Assembly (NCBI RefSeq): GCF_023008545.1
Contig: NZ_CP095398.1
Coordinates: 558,001 to 622,000, forward strand
Direction: 5' to 3'
Source: Natribaculum luteum
GTDB taxonomy: Archaea > Halobacteriota > Halobacteria > Halobacteriales > Natrialbaceae
DNA: 64,000 nt
Shown here: positions 53,117-61,293 of the stretch, piece by piece
Layout: each line of letters opens with the position of its first letter
Position numbering within the stretch: position 1 is the stretch's first letter
Translations under genes and position numbers: made by a program
The notes under the pieces: generated by a model
Databases searched by the model: none
What the model saw: only the letters and a program-made list of their open reading frames with translations
Told to the model about the DNA's origin: nothing

Positions 53117-56100
53117 ATGACAGACGAGCGCCGGATGTCTACCGTTCGCTTCTACGGTAGCATCGAAGATCGGTTGGGGATTCTCACCGATTTACTCTCA
53201 TACCTCACACAACAGAACGACGGAATTCCACGAGACGAGGTCATCGACTGGCTCATATCCAATACGAACGCACAAACAGCAAACGCGGTCGGGGACCGTC
53301 TGAACTTCCTCGAGGAACTCGGACTCATCGAACACCAGGAGAACCGATACAGCCCTACTCACACCGCCCGCTGGTATCTCAGAGACCGAGACCCGATCGT
53401 TCTGTACAATGCCCTCCGGACGACCGTCAAGGGCTTCGACACGATCATCTGCGCAGTAGCACGCGAGCCCAGAACCGACGAGGAGCTCATGGAAGTGCTC
53501 GTGAACGCCTTCGACGAGTGTGAGATGGAGACGCCGGGAGTCGCAACCCGACACCGGGAGTGGCTCCAGATGCTCGGCTACGTCGAACGGGACGACGAGC
53601 GAACCCACCTCACTTCGGACGGCAAAGAAATCGCCAACCAACTCGAAGGCATTTCCAACGTCGACCTCGAGCCGAACGCGATCTACGACCGCCGTGACCT
53701 CCACTCCAAATACGGCGGCAGCATCCAGGGTGGAATCGCCCCCTCCAGAGATGAGCCGGTCGTCTTCCTCTTCAGTGGCGGAACCGGGGAGGACCACGGC
53801 TACCAGGACGAGATCCGCCCCGACGGGACGGTGATCTACACTGGCGAGGGACAGGTCGGCGACATGGAGATGAAACGCGGGAACGGCGCGATCAGAGACC
53901 ACCTCGAGGACGGCCGCGAGCTCCACTTCTTTACGATGGAAGAGGAAGGCGTCCGGTACGTCGGCCAGTACCTGTATGCCGGCCACTTCTTCGAGGAACT
54001 TCCTGACTCGGAGGGGAACCTCCGTGAGGGAATCCGGTTCAAACTTGCACCGGTCGACAGGGACCCCAAACCGACCCTTCACGCTGAATCCGCCACCAGC
54101 ACCGACTCGACGAATTCCGATCTCAGGCAGTTCACCGATCCGACCGTCTATCAGGTACCGGTCAAGACTGGCGACGGACCGATTCGAACGAATTTCGATC
54201 GGACGATACTCGAGGGCGTCCCACGAGAGCAGCTAGAAGGGATCTACGATCTGCCGATCGACCACGACACCCTTCGGGTATGGGGAAACCAGGAGGACGA
54301 AGCCGCCGAGGAAGGCGACTACCTGATGTTCGCCGATCGCAACGGACGGAGAGGCGGCGAGTACACCATCGTCGCCCGTGTCGCTCATGCAACGGTCTTG
54401 GACCGTGACACAGCAGCCAGATTCACCGACGCGGTCGGCTGGGGCGAGGTCACCGACGAAATCTTTCCCCACGTCCTGTTCCTCGAGCCACTCTACGAGG
54501 CGGAACTCGACCGGGAGGCGTTCTGGGCCACGTTAGGCTTCAAAGGCTGGCCGAACGATACCTACAGCGCCATCAACTTCGATCGGAACGGCTCGAGTTT
54601 CTACGACGAATACGCCTCCGTCGAGGAGTTCATCGGCCAGATCACGGGCCGACAGCTCTATCCCGACGACACCGTTTCCGAGTACGACTCCCTCGAGCAC
54701 GCACTCGAGGACGTCCGCTCGAGCCTGGCCCACGAAGACGAACCGTCGTGGCCGAAAACCCGTATCGGCGAAGCCGTCATCAAAGACTGGTCCGACGCAC
54801 TCACGGGGTTCCGACCGGCGGACGAGGTCGACCCCGATACCGCCGCGAAACTCGAGCAGATCCGCCGGGTCTACGAGCGCCTCGAGTCGGAACTCGAGAC
54901 GAAAGCCGACGAACTCGAGGTTGGGACGCTCGATGCGTTCACTCCTGCCCAGACGTTGTTCCTCTGTGGGGTCCGTCTCGTCCAGGAGGAGTCCGACATG
55001 CCGGGACCGTTCAACCAGCCCCGTCTGAACAGCGTCCTCACTGGTGCCTACACGACGCCCGACGAGCAACCTGACCAACCATCGGACGTGGACGTGGACG
55101 TGGACGTCGATCACCCACTGGCGACCTACATCGAAACCACGGAACCGACCGTCTACAAGTTCACCGCACCGCCGGATTACTGGCTCACCGCACTCGAGTT
55201 CGCGTCGATTTCGTTCGAGGAGGCCGACCGGGAGGGATGGGACCGCCTCGAGGCCGGCGACGTCGTCGTGTTCCACTCTCGAGCGGCACCATCGAACGCT
55301 GACCTCGACGACCAGCCAGGCGGAATCATCGGCTTCGGGATCATCGGGCAGACGTTCGAAACGTCGGAGCCGTGGTGGTGGGACGAACACCACAGGGACA
55401 GCGAGTTCCCGCTGATCGCGAGTTTCGACCGGCTGTTCCTCACGGGTGACCTCGAGCGAATAGATCGCGCCCGCGAGATCGCCGCGAAGGAACCAGCCGA
55501 GATCGAACGCGAACTCGAGGCGCTGACGGCGAACTGCCTGCCGATCGAAGAGGCCAACCGGACCTGTGAGGTCACCACCGGGACGGAGTTCCCCGTCCAG
55601 TCGATGTACGGAACGTTCCGGACGGATGGCGGTGAGATCGATCGCGACCGGCCGATGGCGCTCATCGACGCCATGGCCGACGACCTGACCGAAGTCTCAC
55701 CGATCAATCCGTACAGGTCACTCGAGGGCACGCTTCCGGCGGAGATTCTCGAGGGCCTTCACTTCGAAGACGACCTCGGGGAGAAGATCCTCGAGCAGAT
55801 CTCCACGGCCCTGCGCTCTGGAAAACACGTCCTCCTCACGGGACCACCGGGAACGGGGAAGACCGAAATCGCAGAGCGCGTCTGTGAGCACCTCACGGAA
55901 ACACAGCCGCATCTCTACTCGGGCTTCGAGATGACCACGGCCACGGCCGACTGGTCGACGTTCGACACCGTCGGCGGGTACATGCCGAGCGAGTCCACGG
56001 AGGACGACGACCTCTCGTTCAAACCCGGGATCGTCCTCAACCGCCTCAAAAACTCCCAGACAGGCACTCAGGCGAACGATCTGCTCGTCATCGACGAGCT

Positions 56101-56749
56101 CAACAGGGCGGATATCGACAAAGCGTTCGGCCAGCTCTTCACACTGCTCTCGGGCCAGTCCGTCCAGCTCCCCTACACCGTCGACGGGCGGGAGGTCGAA
56201 CTGACCACCGACGAGGACGTCGATGGAACGCCGGCCAGCAACCAGTACGTCGTCCCCAGCTCCTGGCGGATCTTCGCGACGATGAACGCCTACGACAAGA
56301 CGTCGCTGTACGAGATGAGCTACGCGTTCATGCGCCGATTTGCGTTCGTGCGCGTTCCAGCGCCGACGCTCCCGGAGGCGACGGAAGCCGACGACTCAGT
56401 CGAGGACATCGTCCTCGAGTACGCGAACGCCTGGGATCTCGAGATCACGCGGCGAGAAGCCGGCGCAGTCGGGCGCGTCTGGCGAACGGCAAACACCGCG
56501 GTTGACGAGCGCTCGATCGGGCCGGCGATCATCGAAGACGTCCTCCGGTATGTCAGCCACCATCCCGACGAGGAGCTCAAATACCACCTCACACAGGCGG
56601 TCATCAGCTACATTTTCCCGCAGCTAGAGGGCGTTCCGAAGCGAAAGACGATCGTCAGAGGACTCGCCGCCGTGCCAGACATCGAGACACCACTCCTCGA
56701 GAGCGCAGCCAGAGAGATGCTCCAGGTCCCCCTGCCCACGAATGAATAG
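53117..56749 (+). CDS. mcrB: McrB-type AAA+ restriction subunit with SRA-like and EVE-like reader domains
   Basis: A 1210-residue GTPase-type motor subunit of a modification-dependent restriction system. In order: two winged-helix-like segments (about 8-85 and 95-165); an SRA-like domain at about 190-320 (RRDLHSKYGGSIQGGIAPSR, YTGEGQVGDMEMKRGNGAIR) like that of ScoMcrA; two EVE-like modules at about 342-505 and 675-790 (WLTALEFASISFEEAD, GGIIGFGIIGQTF); and a C-terminal McrB AAA domain with Walker A GPPGTGKT at 909-916, Walker B LLVIDELNRAD at 989-999 and the McrB signature MNAYDK from 1056. Bacterial McrB is about 460 residues. The start is the ATG at 53117. It overlaps mcrC by eight bases. 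Confidence 0.9.
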   Translation: MTDERRMSTVRFYGSIEDRLGILTDLLSYLTQQNDGIPRDEVIDWLISNTNAQTANAVGDRLNFLEELGLIEHQENRYSPTHTARWYLRDRDPIVLYNALRTTVKGFDTIICAVAREPRTDEELMEVLVNAFDECEMETPGVATRHREWLQMLGYVERDDERTHLTSDGKEIANQLEGISNVDLEPNAIYDRRDLHSKYGGSIQGGIAPSRDEPVVFLFSGGTGEDHGYQDEIRPDGTVIYTGEGQVGDMEMKRGNGAIRDHLEDGRELHFFTMEEEGVRYVGQYLYAGHFFEELPDSEGNLREGIRFKLAPVDRDPKPTLHAESATSTDSTNSDLRQFTDPTVYQVPVKTGDGPIRTNFDRTILEGVPREQLEGIYDLPIDHDTLRVWGNQEDEAAEEGDYLMFADRNGRRGGEYTIVARVAHATVLDRDTAARFTDAVGWGEVTDEIFPHVLFLEPLYEAELDREAFWATLGFKGWPNDTYSAINFDRNGSSFYDEYASVEEFIGQITGRQLYPDDTVSEYDSLEHALEDVRSSLAHEDEPSWPKTRIGEAVIKDWSDALTGFRPADEVDPDTAAKLEQIRRVYERLESELETKADELEVGTLDAFTPAQTLFLCGVRLVQEESDMPGPFNQPRLNSVLTGAYTTPDEQPDQPSDVDVDVDVDHPLATYIETTEPTVYKFTAPPDYWLTALEFASISFEEADREGWDRLEAGDVVVFHSRAAPSNADLDDQPGGIIGFGIIGQTFETSEPWWWDEHHRDSEFPLIASFDRLFLTGDLERIDRAREIAAKEPAEIERELEALTANCLPIEEANRTCEVTTGTEFPVQSMYGTFRTDGGEIDRDRPMALIDAMADDLTEVSPINPYRSLEGTLPAEILEGLHFEDDLGEKILEQISTALRSGKHVLLTGPPGTGKTEIAERVCEHLTETQPHLYSGFEMTTATADWSTFDTVGGYMPSESTEDDDLSFKPGIVLNRLKNSQTGTQANDLLVIDELNRADIDKAFGQLFTLLSGQSVQLPYTVDGREVELTTDEDVDGTPASNQYVVPSSWRIFATMNAYDKTSLYEMSYAFMRRFAFVRVPAPTLPEATEADDSVEDIVLEYANAWDLEITRREAGAVGRVWRTANTAVDERSIGPAIIEDVLRYVSHHPDEELKYHLTQAVISYIFPQLEGVPKRKTIVRGLAAVPDIETPLLESAAREMLQVPLPTNE

Positions 56750-58109
56750 AGACGACCTCCTCGAGCAACTCACGGAGGATATCCTCGCCTACGCGATGGG
56801 CGGGACGTTCCCGGAGCGAGAACTCGCTCGCTCGATCAAACCCGAGCAGTTAGACGAGCGCTTCGAGGAGTACGAACTCCTGTTGGACCTCCACTTCATC
56901 CTCCAGGACGACGTCGTCGAGTTCGTCAGACAGCTCTCGGAGCACCTGCGCAGCATCCGAACCGAAACCCGGACGACGTCCCGAATGCGACGCGGGACCG
57001 TCGACGGGCGGATCAACTGGGGCGAGACGATCAAGAAGCGGTACTCGCAGTACCCTCGAGACAACTCGATTTTCGTCTGCGATAACCGATCGGTGAACTA
57101 CGACATCCCCGAGAACATCGTCCTCAAGCGGCTCATCTCCGTCGTTCATCGAACGACTCGAGAGGCCGAGGAGTACCTCCGTGGGGAGTACGACTGGGTG
57201 AGCGAGACCTGGAAGGGCAGCGAGGACCTGATCGACGAACTCCAGCGGATCGTCGAGCGGAACGTCCACGTCCGACGGATTCGCGAGCCGGACACGTACG
57301 AGCCGACCGAACGGATGTTGACGACGGCCGCCGAGTCACGCCACGAAGTCTACCGAGATGCAGCCGAACTGCTCAGGTCACGCCAGCGGTTGTTCCGTGG
57401 CGAGCCCGAGGAGATCCGGCGATTGCTCGAGGAAACTGCCATCGCACCGGACGACACCGATTCGCTGTTCGAGCTCTTCGTCCTGTTTCGGTTCGTCGCC
57501 ACGATCGAGGATCTCCGAGAGACGCAACCGCAGTTCAAGACGATCGCGACCGATCGCCAGGAAGTCGCCCGCTTCGACGGCGACAGGGAGATCGTCCTCT
57601 ATCACGACAATTCCGCTCGAGATCGGAAACTCTCCTTCGTCGCCGTCCCGGACGAGGACAAAGAAAATCCCTCCCGGACGGACCAGGTACAACTCGTTGC
57701 ACAGGAGATCGCGGGGAACTACTTCGAGAAAGACTACCGGAACCACACGGGTCGTCCCGACGTCATCGTCCTCGAGATCGTCTCGGCGGACGAAAACGAG
57801 CACGAGTACCTGATCGTCGAGGTCAAAAACAGCACCAACGAGGACACGATCCGGCGGGGAATCAAGGAGACACTCGAGTACCTCGCCTTTCTCCGTGTGA
57901 ACGAGGAGTACGTCTTCGGTCGTGAGGACGAGGATGGGGATGGAAACGGGGACTACTTCGGCTCTGGGTGGAACGGGCTCCTGGTGGTGCAGGACCTCGA
58001 GGAAGAGACGGCGTCACTCGAGGACCAGTCCGATCGCGAGATTGCCATCCTCCAGGCTTCGGAGCTGGAAGACGAGTTGGAAACGATCCTCGGAGAAGTT
58101 GTATGTTGA
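56742..58109 (+). CDS. mcrC: McrC-like PD-(D/E)xK nuclease subunit
   Basis: A 455-residue partner of the McrB motor. The nuclease core is at the C-terminus: TGRPDVIVLEIV (Asp340) and EYLIVEVKNST (Glu360, Lys362), followed by an arginine-rich helix (TIRRGIKETLEYLAFLRVNEE). The N-terminal 300 residues are mostly helical and should contact McrB; DNSIFVCDNRSVNYDIPENIVLKRLI and DRKLSFVAVPDEDKENPSR are typical of archaeal versions. It begins inside mcrB (8-base overlap), so the two are coupled. Its stop codon lies inside a TTGAC motif that starts a perfect palindrome. Confidence 0.9.
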   Translation: MNRDDLLEQLTEDILAYAMGGTFPERELARSIKPEQLDERFEEYELLLDLHFILQDDVVEFVRQLSEHLRSIRTETRTTSRMRRGTVDGRINWGETIKKRYSQYPRDNSIFVCDNRSVNYDIPENIVLKRLISVVHRTTREAEEYLRGEYDWVSETWKGSEDLIDELQRIVERNVHVRRIREPDTYEPTERMLTTAAESRHEVYRDAAELLRSRQRLFRGEPEEIRRLLEETAIAPDDTDSLFELFVLFRFVATIEDLRETQPQFKTIATDRQEVARFDGDREIVLYHDNSARDRKLSFVAVPDEDKENPSRTDQVQLVAQEIAGNYFEKDYRNHTGRPDVIVLEIVSADENEHEYLIVEVKNSTNEDTIRRGIKETLEYLAFLRVNEEYVFGREDEDGDGNGDYFGSGWNGLLVVQDLEEETASLEDQSDREIAILQASELEDELETILGEVVC

Positions 58110-58146
58110 CATCCTCCTCCGCGTTCACGCAGAGGAGGATGTCAAC
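58105..58146. terminator. 42-base perfect palindrome between convergent mcrC and fic genes
   Basis: gttgacatcctcct and aggaggatgtcaac are exact reverse complements, and the 14-base core contains a second small hairpin (gcg/cgc). It begins with the same TTGACnTCCTCC seen at tnpB right ends, so it is probably an element relic that now can serve as a bidirectional terminator for two genes ending on either side. Confidence 0.6.
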
Positions 58147-58153
58147 CACTGGT

Positions 58154-59422
58154 CTATCGATGGTCAGGGAGCTGCCATACGTGTTCGAGATCAACTAGAT
58201 CGCTCGCGTCTGGGAGTTTACGGTCTTCCTGCTTGACGATATCCATGATTTCCTCGGCTCGAAAGACTCGGTTTCGCTCGTTCCCCGTTATTTCGGTGAC
58301 GACGCCGTCGGCTTTCAGTTGCTCGACTGCCGTATTCGCAGTTGGGTACGTCACATCGATTCGTTCGCTAATTTCTTTGACAGTGAAATACGGAGTTTCA
58401 AACAGCGCGAGTGCGAGTCGTCGTACCGAGGGTCGGTCAGCAGCATACCGCGCTTCGTACTGTTTGCGGGTGTCGATAAGGAGCCGTGCCCGAACGAACG
58501 CCTCTTCGGCCTGTTGACGGATGCCACGAAGGAAGAACTGAAACCATGCATCCCATGCACCCTCTTCGCTGACGGCAAGCAGTCGGTCAGCGTACTCCGT
58601 CCGGTGGCGTTCGATGTACGAACTCAAGTAGAGCATTGGATAGTGGAGCGATCGGCTGGCGATGAGCAAAAGAACGACGAGCAAACGGCCGACTCGACCG
58701 TTCCCGTCTTTGAACGGATGGATCGTCTCAAACTGATAGTGGGCGATCGCAATGTCGATCAGGTCAGGCCAGTTCGTCCCGTGCTGGATAAACCCCTCGA
58801 GATCGTCCATTAGTCCGGGGACTGAGCCGCTTTTCGGTGGGATAAACCGGATTTGCGTTCCGTGGAAGTGGGGATGGTCCTCTTCGATGACGGCAAACCC
58901 GGGACGGAACTCACCGGGAAGAGGATCCTCTTCGTCTGTTCGACCCTGTTCGAGCAGTTGTCCGTGCAGGGTCCGTATGAGCTCCGTCGTGATACTGTCT
59001 CGATCGAACCCAGCAGTCCGGAGGTACGACACCGCCTCCTCGAGTGCGAGGATGTAGTTTCGTGCCTCCTGAACGTCGACTTCATGATCGCTCGTAGGCG
59101 TTTTTTCAACTTCGAGTTGGTCGATGTCGTATCGGTAGATGTCCGACACTGTGACTGCAGTCCCCTCGACTCGCGATGACTGTTCAGCCTCCTTGTATAC
59201 GAAGGAACTGAACACTGCACCGGGGTTCTCGATCTCGCTCCCGAGTCCCTCGAGTCGACCCAATGCCCACATCGCCCGCGCACACTCGGTGATGACTTCC
59301 TCGGAGAGATCCACCCGTGGAGGGAGTGGCTCCGGGAGGTACATCTTCGGAAGTGGCTCGTTCGTTCGGAGTGGGATGTATTGGCCGGGAGCTTCCGATG
59401 GAAGATCGTAGCCATCTTTCAT
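58154..59422 (-). CDS. Fic-family protein with C-terminal winged helix
   Basis: A 422-residue protein from the ATG at 59422 (MKDGYDLPSEAPGQYIPLRT). The Fic active site is HPFKDGNGRVGRLL, complete with catalytic histidine and anion loop, so it should transfer AMP or another nucleotide group to a target protein. An inhibitory-helix motif SSRVEGT lies near residue 80, upstream of the Fic core, as in class II Fic proteins that restrain themselves. The C-terminal 80 residues form a winged helix (FTVKEISERIDVTYPTANTAVEQLKADGVVTEI). Target unknown. It ends 45 bases from mcrC, convergent. Confidence 0.92.
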   Translation of the reverse strand: MKDGYDLPSEAPGQYIPLRTNEPLPKMYLPEPLPPRVDLSEEVITECARAMWALGRLEGLGSEIENPGAVFSSFVYKEAEQSSRVEGTAVTVSDIYRYDIDQLEVEKTPTSDHEVDVQEARNYILALEEAVSYLRTAGFDRDSITTELIRTLHGQLLEQGRTDEEDPLPGEFRPGFAVIEEDHPHFHGTQIRFIPPKSGSVPGLMDDLEGFIQHGTNWPDLIDIAIAHYQFETIHPFKDGNGRVGRLLVVLLLIASRSLHYPMLYLSSYIERHRTEYADRLLAVSEEGAWDAWFQFFLRGIRQQAEEAFVRARLLIDTRKQYEARYAADRPSVRRLALALFETPYFTVKEISERIDVTYPTANTAVEQLKADGVVTEITGNERNRVFRAEEIMDIVKQEDRKLPDASDLVDLEHVWQLPDHR

Positions 59423-60048
59423 TGTCGCCACTTTCGACCCGCTCAATGAAAATCTTCGGGGTAAAGTTTGAATAGCACACGCATTCTAGTCATCGTTAGT
59501 ATACTCACCGGGTTCTGGATTGAACTAGGGATATAATTGATCTCCACACACAGGTAAAAGAAAGGACGGGTTGGATTGTCGGAGTACGCCGTGGGACCCG
59601 AATGGAATCGATACGAACTACCCCGCTCGAGTGATGTGGGCCAGACGGGTTTTGTTACTGATAAGTACATCGGTGAAAGCAGGGGTCTGAAAAAGCAGAA
59701 AGGGCGGATGTGTCGGTGACCATTTTCCGGGCGGTTTTTCTAAACCTCCTATTTATGATATTTTAGAAAGGTATGTGAACTGCCTCGAGGTCGAGTGGTT
59801 CGAGACACGAAGCAGCTCGTTATCGAGCGAAACCGACAATTTCCGGACGACCTCGTGGTCCGCCTTAAAATTCTGTGAAGACGACGCTGACGTGGTCTCA
59901 ATCCGAGACGATCTCGAGCAAGATTCCGACGTACCGTCGTTCCACAGCAGCTCGATGGCGTCTACCGACGACGAATACGTCGGGCCAAAGCCCGAAGAGT
60001 CGGGGTATTCACCTCGAGCGACGATGAACCGCTCAGAGTCGACCGGTG
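59423..60048. other. Region without a firm gene; possible small remnant
   Basis: About 625 bases. Plus-strand sequence from 59789 reads VVRDTKQLVIERNRQFPDDL, and after a frame change CEDDADVVSIRDDLEQDSDV, with sensible acidic composition: it looks like a broken reading frame of an unknown protein. The first part is related to 23379-23425. AT-rich DNA around 59740-59770 could be its promoter. Confidence 0.4.
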
Positions 60049-60282
60049 TCACTCCTCGAGTCGGTCGGCAACCATCGCGTCGACGTTGTAGAAGATGATC
60101 CCGACGGAGGCCAGACTCGTCGCCAGGTAGACGACGAACGGGACGGGGCCGGACGTAACCGTGCCGAGTGCCCCGCCGACGATGCCGACGATCAACAGTT
60201 CGAACCACGTGAGCAGGCTTCGCGAGAGGATCGTCGCCCTCGGTCGCACCGTCTCGCCGCTCGAGGTGTCGTCGCGGTCCAT
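60049..60282 (-). CDS. Small membrane protein, third gene of the cytochrome bd operon
   Basis: A 77-residue protein with two hydrophobic segments (about 25-45 and 48-66), starting MDRDDTSSGETVRPRATILS and ending in an acidic MVADRLEE. It starts three bases after the cydB stop. Bacterial bd oxidases have a single-helix small subunit (CydX); this one is larger and unrelated in sequence, but its place suggests an accessory or assembly subunit. Confidence 0.78.
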   Translation of the reverse strand: MDRDDTSSGETVRPRATILSRSLLTWFELLIVGIVGGALGTVTSGPVPFVVYLATSLASVGIIFYNVDAMVADRLEE

Positions 60283-60285
60283 TCG

Positions 60286-61293
60286 TCAGTACCCCTCACC
60301 TGCTTCGATCGGACCGCTGAACGACGAGTAGAGCACGGCGAAGTAGAGGAAGATGAGCGGGAGCAGGATACTCGCACCGATCGTCATGACGTTGAGCGGA
60401 AGCGTCGAGACGATCGCGTCGCCGACGGTGAGGCCGGTGCCGGGTTCGATGGTCGGGTACATGAGTCGCGCGACGACGGCGACGAGTGCGAACACGAGGC
60501 CGCCGCCGGCGACGAACGCCGTGTAGAACCGATCCTGCCGCGTCGCGACGACGTAAATGCCGCCGAGTACCACGGACGTGACGACGAGTCCGAGCACGAG
60601 CGGCGAGAGGAGCTTCTCCCGGAGCGTGGGGTACGCCGCGTACACGTAGCCGAGCGTGATCACGACGAGCGCGAGATAGGCGACGACGGCCCACTGGCCG
60701 TGTGGTCGGAGCTCCGTCCGGAGCGAGCCTCGAGTTTTGAGTCTGACGAACGCGACGCCGTCGACGATCGTCAGCGCGACGACGACGAGTCCGACGACGA
60801 CGCCGGGCAGTGTCACGATCGAACTGGTGCCGAGCATCCAGTTGCCGACGAACAGACCGAGCAGGAACGGCGCGACGACGCTCCCGAAGACGAACGCCCG
60901 ACCCCACCAGCGCTGCCAGCGCTCGTCCTCGCGTTGCTCGTACATCTCCGGTGCGAGTCCGCGGACGATGAGTGCGCCGAGGATCGCGAACATCAGCAGG
61001 TAGTATCGCGTGAACACCTCCGCGTAGACGGCCGGGAAGGCGGCGAACATGGCCCCACCGAACACGACCAGCCACACCTCGTTGCCGTCCCAGAACGGGC
61101 CGACCGCTGCGAGTAGCTGCTCGCGTTCGTGTTCGTCGTCCCTGATCGCGAACAGCGCGCCGGCACCGAAGTCGAACCCGTCGAGAAACAGGAACATCGC
61201 GAGGATAAAAAACAGGAGTCCGAACCAGATCTCCGGGAGAGGCAGCCCGAACAGCGGCTCGGAGGCAAGCGACGCGAGACTAGTCGTCGTCAT
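60286..61293 (-). CDS. cydB: Cytochrome bd ubiquinol oxidase subunit II
   Basis: A 335-residue membrane protein with eight to nine helices. Family marks: FFILAMFLFLDGFDFGAGALFAI near the start, GPFWDGNEVWLVVFGGAMFAAFPAVYAEVF, and a C-terminal LNVMTIGASILLPLIFLYF. It forms the heterodimer with CydA and carries no haem ligands of its own. It overlaps cydA by 14 bases, so its translation is coupled. The quinol in haloarchaea is a menaquinol. Confidence 0.95.
   Translation of the reverse strand: MTTTSLASLASEPLFGLPLPEIWFGLLFFILAMFLFLDGFDFGAGALFAIRDDEHEREQLLAAVGPFWDGNEVWLVVFGGAMFAAFPAVYAEVFTRYYLLMFAILGALIVRGLAPEMYEQREDERWQRWWGRAFVFGSVVAPFLLGLFVGNWMLGTSSIVTLPGVVVGLVVVALTIVDGVAFVRLKTRGSLRTELRPHGQWAVVAYLALVVITLGYVYAAYPTLREKLLSPLVLGLVVTSVVLGGIYVVATRQDRFYTAFVAGGGLVFALVAVVARLMYPTIEPGTGLTVGDAIVSTLPLNVMTIGASILLPLIFLYFAVLYSSFSGPIEAGEGY

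Noticed and set aside
55086-55112. gacgtggacgtggacgtggac tract in mcrB
   Set aside because: Short in-frame Asp-Val repeat inside an interdomain linker; no sign of function beyond spacing.
59590-59660. Possible tRNA-like sequence near gggacccgaatggaatcgat
   Set aside because: No acceptor stem or T-loop pairing could be drawn; no tRNA was found anywhere in the window.
60046-61116. 356-codon plus-strand frame opposite cydB
   Set aside because: Shadow with extreme Asp/Glu/Arg composition; cydB on the minus strand is well conserved.
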